Source: Acanthamoeba castellanii str. Neff (taxonomy: Eukaryota; Discosea; Longamoebia; Acanthamoebidae). Taken from it: 64,000 bases of DNA. Every line of letters begins with the position of its first letter. The first letter of the stretch is position 1. The notes beneath the pieces are model-generated. The model had not been told where the DNA came from. It did not search any database and worked only from the letters and a program-made list of their open reading frames with translations. Of this stretch, positions 42,107 through 53,871 are shown one piece after another. Location of the stretch: contig NW_004457380.1 in the NCBI RefSeq assembly GCF_000313135.1, positions 781,035-845,034 on the forward strand, read 5' to 3'. The position numbers and the translations under genes were made by a program.

Positions 42107-45100
42107 TCATGGTGACGCGGTGGTGAGGTTGTAGCCGTGGGCCTTCTCGTCGAGGCACGGGTTGTAGTAGCCGTGCTTGACGTGTGGGTACTTGTCACGG
42201 ATGGTCTCCATGAGCTGCTTCACGCCCAGCTTCTCCGCATAGACCACCGACGCTGGCGGCTCGTACCTAGCGGTGGTGGTCGTGATGATTACGATGACGA
42301 TGTTTGGGTGAGTGAATGAATGGTATGTATCATCGTCTTCAAGCGTGTGTAGTGTGAGTGTAGTGTACGCACTTGATGGAGGTGAGATAGTATTCGGGGT
42401 CGAGGGCGATGTTGCGCCACTGGATCATGTCGATGCGGGTCTCTTCGATGAAGCGGCACAGCTCGTCCACCTCCTTCCGCTCGTCGTTGAGTCCCGGCAG
42501 GATCATGTACCGGATCGACGTGAATCCTCCCCGGTCCTGCCCCCCCCCAGCCGCTCGCTGACGTCAGCACACCGCTTCATGTGTCGTGAGTGTCGTGTCG
42601 TGTGTCGTGTGTCGTTTGAGGCGTGGTGGTGGGCGGTACCTTCATGACCTTGAGGGACTCCTTGGCCTTGTCGAACGAGTCGTCGGGCTCCAAGGACTGG
42701 GCCTCCTCGCCTTCGGGATCGGGCTCGGGCTCGCCGCGCTTGGCCCGCTCCATCCGCTCGCGCGCGGCCTGACGCAGCCGCTCGACGACGGGCTCGTAGT
42801 TGAGGCGCGTGTAGCGATTGAAGTACTCCCGCCGCACGCTGTTGACGTCCACGCGCAGGCTGTCCAGCCCGCTCTCGCGCAGCCGCGCCACCGCCTCCGT
42901 CACCGTGCCGTTGGTGTTGACGTGAATTGTGCCTCGCCTTGTGCGCTGGCGGATCTTGGCAATCACCTCGCACAGGAGGTCGGCCTGCAAGAGCGGCTCG
43001 CCTTCGCACGATTGCCCGAACCTGCGTTGACGACGAATGCCAATCAATTGGTTTTAGTTATGCTCCTCTGTCGCTGCACGCCATCAAGTGCGTCAATGTG
43101 TGCGTCGGCGCGCAGAGCAGAGTGGTGTCGTACGCGATGATGGCGTGGGGAGCCTTGGCCAGGTGTTCCACCGCGACCTCCACGATCTCATCGGCCGTGG
43201 GCACGAACGGAATGCTGATGAGTGCGACCAGTCAGTCTTTCACCCACCACCTCTCATGCGACCGGAAAGAGACCATTGGAAAAGAGGGGGAGGGAGCAAT
43301 AAGGGGGCGAGACAAGGAAGCAAGTACCGCTTGTAGCGTGCCAAGAGGTCTTTCCGGTCCTTCTGCAGGGAGGGACAGCCCAGGCACATCGTATTGCCCT
43401 GCGGCGATGTCGGCACCGGCATCTGTTGACGGCCCGTCAGACAGGTTGTGGATGGTGGTGGTGGTTGGTGGTGTAGGTGGTGGGCCTAAGCTCCTTCGAT
43501 TCGGGAGTGTGTCAGTACGTGCCTCCCACCGGCCCATGAAAAAGTTGATGGCCGACAGACACGAGTAGTTGGCTACGCACGTCCCCAAGTGCTGCACGAA
43601 CCTGCAGGGCCGGCGTTGATGAGACCACTTGTGTGTGTGTCGTGTGTGTCGTGTGTGTCGTGTGTGTCGTGTGTGTGACGCGCGCGCAGAGCACACCGAT
43701 GGGTAGTACCTATTGTCGGGAAACTTCTCGAGCTTCTCCTGGATCTTTTTGTCGATGATCTCCTCGTCTTCGAAGTGCTCCAGATCCTGGCGTGGATCGT
43801 CGTCGATGCGCATCGCCGGTACCAGGAAGTCGGAGCCCTTCTTCCACCAGCCACTGCAACACACACGACACACGACACACGACACGACACACGACACACG
43901 ACACACACGACAGCGCATTAGTCATCGCACTGTGAGGCAGAAGCAGAGCAGCGAGGGCACCTACACGGGCGTATAGAAGAAGAGCGGCAGGGTCTGTCCG
44001 CCGGGGAGCGAGTTGAAGGAGGAGTAGTGGGTGGCGATGTAGGGCGCCGGCAGGCTCACCGCCACCGCCTCGGGCGGCCACGTACGGTCGCGCTTCGTCA
44101 TGTTCGCCCGGTCGGTCTTCGGGTCCGCCGAGAGCACCTCCGCTTCTTGGTCGTCCCTCTGATACCCGACCGGGGCTCGTTGGCTGAGCGTAAGCAACCG
44201 GCTAGGGAGGAGAATAGTTGAGGAATGCGGGCGCGTCAGTCACGAGGGCCATCGTTCGGAACAAACGCTGGGCCGCGGAGGCCAGGCGCACATACCTTCC
44301 CTCGGGCGCACTGATGCAGTCACCGCGGTCAAGTCGGTGAGGAGTGACCTCGCCGGCCACGGCGCCCACCAGCTCCAGACCCGGAAAATCGATCATGTCG
44401 CCCATCTCGTTCGCGTACAGAAGCCACGGATTGCTCTACACCACACGACACACACGGCACACACGACACACATGCGGTCATTGCACTGCTGGAGCATCGA
44501 CCGAATGGAGTGTCTTACCTGAGGAAGGTCCTCAACCCTGCGTTGGCCTCGGGCGCCAGCCAACCCGCTGCCTGCCCGGGCTGCGCTCTGCCGTGCCAGC
44601 TGCCGCGCCCGCTCGACGAGCGCCTCCCGCGAGTCCGCCAGCCGCTGGTCCCTACCGAAGCGGCTGCCTGCGCTGGTCGCTCCTTCGCCCGCACCATCGC
44701 CACCACCGTCGCTGGCCCTCTTCTTCTTTTTAGTTCTCGGCCGACCGCTTTCTGCCGATGACGAAGTGGAAGTGGCGGTGGCGCCAGCGGCCTCCTGCGC
44801 CTCGTGGGCGCTGTAGAAGGCGTCGGCAGCGCGCTTCTCTTCCTCCTTGGTGAGCTTGCGCAGGATCTTCTTCTCCTTCTTGACGAGCAGCTTCTGATCT
44901 GACAGCGGCTTCCGGCGCCGCGGTTGCGGTGCGTAGAGCCGCACCGGCGTCTGTACCAGCAGCCTGATGTTGCATTACAGCCCGTTTGTGTGATGAATTA
45001 AATCACTGATTTCGAAGATCGCAATGCATCCTGTAGTGGCACGTACCGTGGGCAACGTTGGTGCAGGAAGGAGGTCAAACCCAACGCATTGCCGCCGCCC

Positions 45101-45144
45101 CTGAGGCTGCCCAACGATGCGTTCCGTGCCGCGCGCTGCAGCAT
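42107..45144 (-). CDS. Mitochondrially targeted radical-SAM-family protein
   Basis: Exon 1 (45047-45144) encodes MLQRAARNASLGSLRGGG and on, a typical Arg/Ser mitochondrial presequence, and joins 44519-44963 in frame. Downstream exons read FVQHLGTCVANYSCLSAINF, FFMGRWE, MPVPTSPQGNTMCLGCPSLQ, FGQSCEGEPLLQADLLCEVI, GTIHVNTNGTVTEAVARL, SGLDSLRVDVNSVRREYFNR, MIQWRNIALDPEYY and finally YPHVKHGYYNPCL. The GEPLL, HVNTNGT and DVNS blocks are those of a radical-SAM barrel, and the whole resembles an uncharacterised bacterial family as I recall it. The cluster motif reads GNTMCLGC, lacking the first Cys of CxxxCxxC. One intron (43423-43522) appears to be GC-AG. The central part is Lys/Glu-rich (44600-44900). 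The substrate is unknown. Confidence 0.8.
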
Positions 45145-45220
45145 GTGGATGTAGAAAGTGCGATTTGCTCCAATCTTTTTCAGGTTTTTCTTTTTTGATT
45201 CTACACTGCTTTAGATCAAG
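45145..45220. promoter_or_regulatory. 76-base divergent promoter
   Basis: Only 76 bases separate the start codons of the radical-SAM gene (minus) and CAMTA (plus). The interval is T-rich (TTTTTCAGGTTTTTC-like) with no TATA box. Both leaders must be very short or overlap. Confidence 0.6.
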
Positions 45221-47251
45221 ATGGACTCCATGGCGCTGCGGGAGCACCTTTCGATAGGCCAGCTCCTGCGCGAGGCCACCTGTCGTTGGCTCAAAGGGCA
45301 CGAGGTGCTTCACATCCTGCGCAACTACAAGGCCGAAGGCTACTCGCACAACAGGGACGTCGTGCGCTGCCCACCAAGTACGTCCCCATCTCTCATCTTT
45401 CAATCCATTCTCAACACCTTCGTGACGTTTCATCGATCGTTGATCGCAACGTTGGAATGTCAATTCACAACAAAAGGTGGATCGGTCTTCTTGTTCAGGC
45501 CCAAGGTGACCAAGTACCGGCTCGACGGGGTCGTCTGGCGCCGCGGCCGTGACGGCAAGCGCCTGCTCGAGTGCCACGAGCGGCTCAAGGTCGACGGCGT
45601 CGAGGTGCTGCGCTGCTGCTACGTCCAGGCCGAGGCCAACCGGTCCTTCCACCGCCGCGTCTACAGCCTCCTCGGCGCCTCCTCTGCCGACGACCCCACC
45701 GTGCTCGTCCACTACCTCCAGGAGCCCACCACCATCGACCACCACCACCCGCAGCCAGCACAACCACCACCACCGCGCCCACTGCCAACGCAGCCGCCGG
45801 CGCCGAGCGCTAGCCAGGTGGTGGACTGGGACCAGCTGGACGAGGAGCTGATGGCCCTGGTGGCCTCGCCGCCTGCTGGGCCACCGCCCCTGCCCGGATC
45901 GCCGTCGCCCGTCATGATGATGGCGGCGAAGAGCCTCTACGGCCAGAACCAGCACCAGCACCACACGCTGCCGCAGTACTGCAAGTCGATGGCGGCAGCT
46001 GCGACCATTCAGGATCTCTCGCCCGAGTGGGACTACGTCACGGGCGGATCCAAGGTGCTCATCACCGGCCATTTCCCGCCCACCGCGCCCGGTGCGTTCC
46101 TGCTGCTGCTCCTCGCTATCGCACACCGATCCCTGGTGCGCAAGTGCTGTCGCTGACCGGTCGTTGCCACCACAGGGACGCGACTGACGTGCATGTTCGA
46201 CGACGTGGTCGTGCCCGCCGACTTTGTGCAAGCGGTGCGTGGTGCATCCATCTGGTGCTTGATCGATGCCTTCGGAAGCGCACACGCTCATCACTGACAC
46301 CACTTGGCTGCGCGCGCGCGGTGTAGGGAGTACTGAGGTGCTTTGTTCCGTCGCATGTCGCGGGCATCGTGCCGCTGAGCATCACGCTCGGCGACCGCAC
46401 GCCGGTGAGCAATATCGTGCACTTTGAATACCGCGAATTCCAGGCGATGGCGACGACCGCGCCCGACAAGGAGGGCGCCCCGCCTGCCTGTCCAGCCGTC
46501 GTCGCCGTCGCACCACCGACGCAGACCACGCCCACCTACGGTACGCGCCTCTGGCCACTCCCCCTCCGTCACTGGTGCTGGCGACTGCTGACGTCATCAA
46601 CGTGCCGCACCAGACGACACGTTCAAGGCGGACGTGCTCAAGCGGCTGGCCGCACTCGAAAGCACCATGAGGCACGCGCCATCGACGCCTACGTCGACAA
46701 CCACCACCACCACAACAGCGCCGATGGAGACCTGCGAGGCGCAGCAGGCGAGAGACGGCGGCGGCGGCAGCGCCGAGTACCAGAAGCTCTGGGAGGCCTT
46801 CTCCCTCCTGGTCAAGCTCGAGGGGGCGCGAGGCCCGGGCGACAGCGACCTGCGACGCAGCCGAACAATGAGCGGAGAGGCGCCCTCGAGCGAGCGCGAG
46901 CGCGAGGAGCAGGCGGCGCTGCTGATCCAGTCCACCTTCCGCGACTACCGGTCGAAGAAGCGGAACGAGGCGGCCAAGAAGATCCAGAAGCTCTACCGGC
47001 AGCGCTACGCCAAGCGCAGCGGGGCCGCCACCATGATCCAGGCCGCCTTCCGGGGCTACACCCAAAAGATGCGCCTCCTGCGCATGATGAAGAAGGCCGC
47101 GCCCACCGCTCTGCGGCGCAGGCGGCCCGAGTCATCACAAGACGCCAACGACGATGACGACGATAATGAGCAAAACGATGAAGAGGAGGAAAAGCGCGAC
47201 GACGACGGTATCTCAGAGGAGAAGGGCAAGGAGCGAGCCGACGACCGATGA
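45221..47251 (+). CDS. Calmodulin-binding transcription activator (CAMTA)
   Basis: Nuclear DNA-binding factor. Exon 1 (45221-45377) and exon 2 (from 45477) encode the CG-1 domain: RWLKGHEVLHILRNYKAEGY, then GSVFLFRPKVTKYRLDGVVW, LKVDGVEVLRCCYVQAEANR and VLVHYL. A His/Pro-rich linker and an IPT/TIG domain follow (SPEWDYVTGGSKVLITGHF ... GVLRCFVPSHVAGIVPL). Then come Thr/Pro-rich sequence, a coiled segment and two or three IQ motifs (ALLIQSTFRDYRSKKR, AAKKIQKLYRQRYAKR, ATMIQAAFRGYTQKMR) that bind calmodulin. The tail is acidic. The ankyrin repeats that normally lie between TIG and IQ are missing. The gene links calcium signals to transcription. Confidence 0.92.
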
Positions 47252-47408
47252 TGAACCCCGCACCCCGTAGGGTGCCTTTTTTTGTGTGCATGAACAGAAT
47301 ATTTCTTTTCACGTAACAATTTAAATATAAATAGAATAAATATGGTACAAAAGGAATAAAAACGAATATAAATTATATATTTCAGAATTATTATTCAGAA
47401 AAATGTGG

Positions 47409-49609
47409 TTAAGGGTGCGAGGAGAGGATCTCGAGGAACATGCGGAGGACCTGCTTGTTGAAGACGCTGCCGCCGTGGACGAGGCCAGGGATCGGGTAGC
47501 TGTAGATGGGCTGGGGCTGCTTGCCGGTCCAGCTCTCGAGCAGCCGCAGGCCGGCCTCGGGCACCACGCCGTCGCCGTCGCCGTGGACCGTCACCGGCGG
47601 CGTGTCGAACGCCGCCGTGGCGAACGTGCTGCGCAGCGGCGTCGGCACGCCGGTGCCAAAGAAGCAGTGCGACTCCACGCCCGGCGCAGCGAACTGGAGC
47701 CAGTCTGCGGACGACGTCGAGGTAGAGATGTTAACCCGTGTGTCGTGCCATGCGTGTCGTGTGTCGTGTCATGTCGTGTGTGGAATGTACTGTTGGCCTG
47801 GAGATTGCGGAAGACGATGGAGGCGTTGTAGCCGGTCGAGTCGGCCAGCATCTGCGCAAAGTCGGCCGTGGTGTAGTTCTTGGGCGGGTTCGTGGTGCTC
47901 ACCCACACGTAGTCATCCCCGTAGATCTGGTGTTGCGTGTTGCGTGTTGCGTGTTTGTTGGTGAGCCCTCGCTGTGCGTGCGGGTTTGTGCGTCGTGGCG
48001 GCGGCGGAGGGACGTTACCTGAGCCAAGGGAGCATCCACACGATGGCAGGCCAGCTTTGGACGAGGGCGCGCATTGCCTCCGCGTCCGCGAACTTGGAGG
48101 ACCACCAGCCTACATTGAACCGCACACACGCATACGACACACATCGCACACGCGCCACCGCACACGCACCACCGCACACACCGGTGAGCAGACCTATGCG
48201 CGCATGCGTTTGGGGGGAAGGGGGGGGGTGCGCAGTGGTACCGCTGGTGGAGATGAGGGCCGACGTGGCCGAGGGACTGCCGCCGAAGGCGCCATCGAAC
48301 GAGACGAACGAGTGGAGGTACTTGTCCTTCCACGCCTGCGTCTGCTGGTTCAAGAAGGCCAGGAAGTAGGGACCGCCCATCGACAGCGACACCGCCGCCA
48401 CTGCGCGTTTTTCCGGTGTGTGCGGTGTGTGTGCGGTGAGTGCGGTGTGTGCGGTGACGCGTGTGCGGTCGTGCGGTTTTACCCTTGGAGTTGTTGTTGA
48501 GCGCGTAGGTCTCCTCGAAGAGGGCGCGCAGCCGGGGCCAGTCCTGCGCGGCGAAGGTCTCCGGCCCGAAGCGCCAGTCGTAGGGCGCGCCGCGCAGGTT
48601 CTTGCCCACTTCCCAGCCCAGCGCCTCGAGCAGGTAGATCGTCGAGTTCCAGATCCCGACCGAGTGGTCGTCGTCCAGGTACGCCACCCCGTCCACCCCG
48701 CCATAGTCCACGTACCGAATATCCACCCCTGGTCGCCCATTCTCGTCAGTCGCACACACCACCGCACACACCGCACACACCGCACTCACCGCACACACCG
48801 CACTCACCGCACTCACCGCACACACCGCACTCACCGCACTCGCCGCACAGGAGGTGGGGGTACCGGGGGTGTTGAAGGAGCGGCCGCTGCGCTGCTGGTC
48901 GAGGTGGAGCGCGAACTGTTCGTACCAGCAGTTGGCAAAGGGCGGAATGAACTCGTTCCAGTTGGCCCAGATGGTGAACCACTCCCGCCACTCGGTGAAG
49001 CAGTACCAGTGCCTGACAACACAACACCCGCAGTGCGTGTCGTGTCGTGTCGTGAGTGTCGTGCGTGTCGTGCGCACACGCGTCGTGTGGTGTGTGTCGT
49101 GTCGTGTTGTGCACACGTACTGGGAGCGGTAGCCGTTGAGCTGGGCCTGCAGCTTGCTCCCGATGAGGGAGGGCACGATCACCACCGGCGTGAGGCTCGA
49201 CGGCACTCCACCGCCGCCGCCGCCCTGCCGCTTGCCCTGCTTCTGTGCGGCGCAGGAAAAGGGAAGGAAAAAGAGAATTTTAATTGGGAGTCGAAGTTCG
49301 CTGAAGCGGACTATATTTATAAATATTAAAATAAAATATCAAATAAAGAAAAAAGGTAAGATATTTGAGAGGTACCGAGGCAAACTCGTGGACGATGGCG
49401 TCGAGGTCGGCGGAGGCGGCGGCTGCGGGGCGGTGGCGCGGGGCGAGCGGGGCCAGGGGGCCTCCCTCGAGCATGTCCCGCTGGACCTCGGCCACGAGCT
49501 TCTGGTCCCTCGCAGGCGCCGCAAACAGGGCCGAAGTCGAGCACACAAACACAAAGGCCACAAGGCACAAGACCGCCATGCCATGTACATGCGGCATCTT
49601 CATCTTCAT
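47409..49609 (-). CDS. LCAT/LPLA2-family secreted acyltransferase or phospholipase
   Basis: It begins with a signal peptide (MKMKMPHVHGMAVLCLVAFV and on, cleavage likely after SALFAAP). The alpha/beta-hydrolase follows: PVVIVPSLIGSKLQAQLNG, WNSTIYLLEALGWEVGKNL, RGAPYDWRFGPE, nucleophile VSLSMGGPYFL, FVSFDGAFGGSP, Asp region VHGDGDGVVP and His region IPGLVHGGSVF. The layout is that of lecithin:cholesterol acyltransferase and lysosomal phospholipase A2. The nucleophile elbow SLSMG replaces the first Gly of GxSxG, as happens in this family. It is expected to be lysosomal or secreted. Introns hold GT/CA and GCACAC arrays. Confidence 0.9.
48735..48850. repeat. CGCACACACCGCACTCAC array in the LCAT-gene intron
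   Basis: Degenerate 9-base units (CCGCACACA / CCGCACTCA), about a dozen. Confidence 0.88.
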
Positions 49610-49762
49610 CTTCTCTTCTTCTTTTGAAAACTAAACAAACAAGGGAAGTGGTTGCGTATTCCCCTCGTCCGGACCAACGAGAGCCAAGCACACCAACTTT
49701 TCCTTTCTTTTCTTCTTCTAATTTCTTTTAATTTCTTTTAATTTTTTCGCTCAGTCAGCCGC

Positions 49763-50732
49763 TCAGGCGCTCGGGGCGGGCGAGGTGGAGGGGGAGGCCG
49801 CCGCCGGCGGTGGACACATTTCGTTGGCGGGCGGACAGGTGAAGGCGCCCCTGAACCCGGACACGCTGATGGAGCCGCCGGCCGTCGGACACGACACCCA
49901 CGCGCCCTTGATCGACACCTGCAGCGTACCTGATCGGCAGCGGAAGTTGTGGCAAGTGCTGCCGCCGTTGACGAGGTACGAGTTGAAGCTGTGTCGTGTG
50001 TCGTGTGTGTCGTGTGTGTCGTGTGTGTCGGGTGTGTGTGTGTGTGTCATGTGAGATGGCCTGACGAGGTCGGGCTTGGGAGGGAGCAACGAGTCGCACC
50101 TGGAATCGGTGATTGTGGACTCGAAGCAGCGAGAGCCGGGGCCGTAGGACTCGCCCCAGTAGTTGACGGGCGGCTGGTTCAGCGGCTCCGTGCACAACGA
50201 GGTCCGGTTCGCTCCCTGTGTGGTCGACACGATCGCCACGCCACATCGTTACATTCCACACAACACAACACACAACACACACAACGACAGCCACGCGTGC
50301 CTGGACTAGGAAGGGCTGGTAGTAGGGACAGAAATCCATGAGCTGGAGGGCGCCTCCCCTCGTGGGATCGCTGAAATATTGGTACGCCGACGGCAGATCC
50401 TGCGTGTACGTAGCCTGCACGCCCACCCAAACGTCAGAGAGTGTCCACTTGCGTGAGATGTGTGTGTGTGTGTGTGTGTGTGCAGTGGTGCGTGTGCGGT
50501 GGTACGAGTGCGAGTGTTACCAGATTGCAGTTGCCTCTAGCCAAGCGCCCCGGTGTGCAGGACAGACGGCTGGTGTCGGTGCAGAAATAGGACGAGAACG
50601 GCGTGGTGGGACCCGGAAGGCTAAGACACGCCTCCGTCGTGAACTCGCAACCGGCTCCCGCGCCCCAATCTGTTGAGCGTTATTGGATCATCGTTCGTGC
50701 GTGCGGTGCGGTGCGTGCGGTGCGTGCGTGAG

Positions 50733-50775
<43 letters not shown>

Positions 50776-52653
50776 AGGTGGCGCGTACATAGAGTCTCAG
50801 CGGCCGAGTAGTTGGCGCGGTACCAGCCGGAGTCCTGTGTAGGGTTGAATGTTTGGCGGGTCAATCAGGTGTAACTCCGCACGCTCGCGTGTTGTAGGCC
50901 GGTCGCGACCAGCCGAAGGGCTGTTGTACCTCCATGGCGGCCAGAGTGACGGCCGACTTGGCCGCGTAGTCGCCATAGACGCCCACGCCCGTCATGAAGT
51001 CTTGCTACATACACTCAGAAAATCGAGCGTAAGCACCGGCGCACGCTTCTTTTTCGCATCAGACTTGAAGAGCGCAACGTACGTTGAGGATTCGCTTCTC
51101 CCAGTGCGAGCCGGCGGTTCCTTGGCCTCCTTGGTCCTCCAGCTCGACGCCGTTGAGGTTGGGGCAACCGAAGAACTCGCGGGCTTGTTGAGAGCGCGGG
51201 CGTGACCAGCTTGGTGATGGTCCTGTTACGCTCGTTGAAGGTCTGCGTGACTGTGTGCATCGTCCACACCAGTCAATCAACCATCGCGTTGCTGACTGCA
51301 CGCGTGTGGGAGGTGTGGGGTACCAGAATCGTAGGGCTCGCCCTGGCTGTTGCGCCACTGGCCAAAAAGGGACGAGGAGAAGCCCAGCGCGTGAAACAGT
51401 TCATGGACGACGGCGTTGACCTGATAACGGAAGTCCTCCGTGCCGTCTGTGTAGTCCCAACACAGTTTGGGTGAGCGTTGTGTTAGAAAGTTGTGACAAC
51501 GACGAACCAGGCATCGCAAACAACACGAACTCTGCGCTTTCCCGAAGTTCTGTGGGCTGAAGTTGACGCCGCCAGCTACGGGCCTCCCGTTCTGATCGAA
51601 CTGGCAAGTCCCTGTGCCACCGCCAACAGAGGAACACCAGAAATCGGGTAAGTCGGGGCACACGCACTGCGCGTGTGGGGAAGAGAGGAGAGCGTATGGG
51701 AAGCGCCTGACCTCCGTTGGCGATCTCTTCTCCGACGCTGGGCTGGTTGGTGACGTAGACGATGAAGTCCGCGTTGGGCACGCCCGCGTCAAAGTGCGCC
51801 GATGGGATCGTGGCCTGGTGGGACACACGCGGCGTCAGCCTGTGGAGGGAAGGGAGGGAGTGGCCCAGCAGAGTAGTCGCTACGACTCGCGCATACCAGA
51901 CTGCCGCAGGTCGGCGGCGCGTATTCGATGCAGCGGAACGGGCTGGTGTAGAATCGAATGCACTGCCGCTGTGCCCAGTGGGGTTAGTGCCGGTGAGAGG
52001 GGCCGGCGGCGACTCGAGACGCGCCATCGATGACGCGCGCAGGAACAGAAATGGTTAGGTACCTGAAGGGTGAGATTTCCCTGCACGGGAACCACGGCGA
52101 GCGCGCTGCTGATCCACTTGAGGGCGGCGGGCATCAACACCTTGCTGATGTATCCTTCCTGGTGGAGGTGGTGTGTGTCGTGTGTGAGAGTGTGCGCGTC
52201 GTGTGATGGTGGTGTTAGTAAGACTGCAGTGGCGAATCGTGGTGGTGGCTTGGCTTCTTACCAAGTCGGTGTCGATGTCGATGTTGCTGTAATCGGCGCG
52301 AATGCGGATTGGGCGATACCCGTCATCTGTTGTGGTGTTGGCTTGTAGGAGGATGGTCGGCAGGGCTGAAGGAAGTGCGAAAACTAAAGTCACACGTACC
52401 ACTTTGGCGCTTGAAGTGGGTCGACGAGCTGTCGTAGCTCTGTGTAGTGGACACCCAGGTCGCTTTGAACCTGATGGGAGTTAGAGCTCGTGTCATGTAA
52501 ACTGCAAAAAGATGCACAAAGAGATGCTTACCCGGCGATGACGTGGTCGTGCTGGCAGGAGTAGGCGCGGACCTGTTGTGGGCAGGGGAAGAGGACGAGG
52601 GTCGCCGCCGCCACCAGAACCGCGGCGTGTAAGCTGAGCTGTAGAGAGTGCAT
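49763..52653 (-). CDS. Leishmanolysin-like (M8) zinc metalloprotease
   Basis: Secreted protease. The signal peptide is [20 protein letters not shown] ... QQVRA, followed by [11 protein letters not shown]. Catalytic HExxH lies in [15 protein letters not shown] (about 51400), the third zinc His in [12 protein letters not shown] (about 51095) and the Met-turn in [13 protein letters not shown] (about 50980). All are present, so it should be active. A Cys-rich C-terminal half follows ([41 protein letters not shown]) and ends in an EGF-like or lectin-like Cys/Gly region ([19 protein letters not shown]) and a Pro/Ala/Ser tail with no GPI signal. Many GT/CGTGC arrays lie in introns (50694-50775). Free-living amoebae use such enzymes to degrade extracellular protein. 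Confidence 0.92.
50694..50775. repeat. (GTGC)n tetramer array in the M8 protease gene
   Basis: Mostly perfect GTGC units inside an intron. Confidence 0.92.
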
Positions 52654-52930
52654 TGGTGTGCGCTGATGGTGTTCGTACGCGGAATGAAAAGCTCAAGTGG
52701 CCATTTGGTGGTTGGAGGGGTACCGCGGCTGGAAGGATCAAGGCTTGTTGAGGGCAGCTCGGCCAAGCCCTGGGCGAAATCTCCCTGGCACTAATTGTTT
52801 ATTTATTTATTTATTTTCGGAAACAAAAAATACCAAGAATGGAAAAAAAAGATCGCTTCGGTTAATTCATCAAGATGGGGATGCGGGGGACTAACTCGGT
52901 GGGGAAGGTATCAGGCAAGCCAGAACAGCA

Positions 52931-53523
52931 ATGGAGGTAAAGAAAAAGAACTGGCGTGATGTGGGTGAGGCGTTGCAACAGCTCGTACCGGATCGTGCCA
53001 TCATTCGTCCCGGCAGCATCTTGAGATGCGGCCTCATCGACTTCTGCACGTGGGAGGAGCTGGGTAAGCCGCAAACCATCATCAACCTGCGCATGGGCGA
53101 AGACGATACGCGCCAATTCGAGAAGGTGAAGGATCCTCAGGGGGACGGCAGCGTGCCTCAGGTGGATTGGATTCAGCTGTCCATCCCCAACAAGATCGAC
53201 AATACGACACGAACACCGCCGAGGTCCGCGAGTGGCTCGCTGACGCGATGAAGCTCTTCGAGAAGAAGGACGCCGCCAACATCAAGTTCCCCGTCCTCAT
53301 CCACTGCCACGCAGGCAAGGATCGAACGGGCATCGTAGTCGCTACTCTTCTCAAGATACTCGGGGTCGAGGAGGACGTAATCGAGCGCGAATTCCTCCTG
53401 TGCGAGGGAGTAGACATCGCCGATCTGCGACGGACGCTGAAGGGCTTTAACGACAAGCGAACCATGGAGCTCTACTTCCGCAAGAAGGTGAATGTCAATC
53501 GAATCAAGGCCAACTTCGCTTAG
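52931..53523 (+). CDS. PTP-family phosphatase with a frame break
   Basis: A single-exon gene. The first frame (52931 to about 53202) reads MEVKKKNWRDVGEALQQL, DRAIIRPGSILRCG, TIINLRMGEDD and VDWIQLSIPNKIDN. The second frame (about 53203-53523) continues YDTNTAEVREWLADAMK and has the catalytic P-loop HCHAGKDRTG (Cys and Arg present). No intron fits without removing conserved residues. One missing base at about 53202 in ACAATACG would restore continuity. The active-site style (HC.AGKDRTG) is that of the Y_phosphatase3-like tyrosine/lipid phosphatases. Total length about 197 residues. It is either an assembly error or a recently broken gene. Confidence 0.75.
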
Positions 53524-53871
53524 GCGTCTTGTGCCTCCTACCGGGATGTACAGTACTTGAGAAACTCAATCGAACATCAGATCCTTTACAGTTGTGATTT
53601 CTTTATTCGTTCTTGAGATGGGTGTGTGGCGAGTATCATGGTATGTACACGAGAAGAAGAAGAGGAGAGGGAAGAGGAGAGCACCAGCACATTGGCCACT
53701 TCCGATCAATGTCGCTCCATCGCGTGGCTATCCACGATGACGAAGTGAGGAGCGAGAAGGGCCGCAGCGGGATGGTCGCGTCGGCGGAAGGTGAGGAGCG
53801 GTGAAGATGAGATGCGGCTGGCTCGTCGACGAAGATGGCCTTCGTCACCATCAGCAACGATCAATCTTCTT
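53524..53871. other. Convergent intergenic region
   Basis: 3' flanks of the phosphatase (plus) and DENN gene (minus). No gene or RNA signal was seen. Confidence 0.5.

Noticed and set aside
41416..42198. 260-residue minus-strand open frame
   Set aside because: Mostly antisense to the small plus-strand exon and reading through the oxygenase leader. No domain is visible.
44975..46303. 442-residue minus-strand open frame
   Set aside because: Antisense to the CAMTA CG-1 and TIG exons. It has no domain of its own and arises from high GC content.
49763..52653. M8 protease as a toxin or parasite virulence factor
   Set aside because: The HExxH, distal His and Met-turn identify a leishmanolysin-type protease, but such genes are common in free-living protists. 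Nothing here supports a toxin role.
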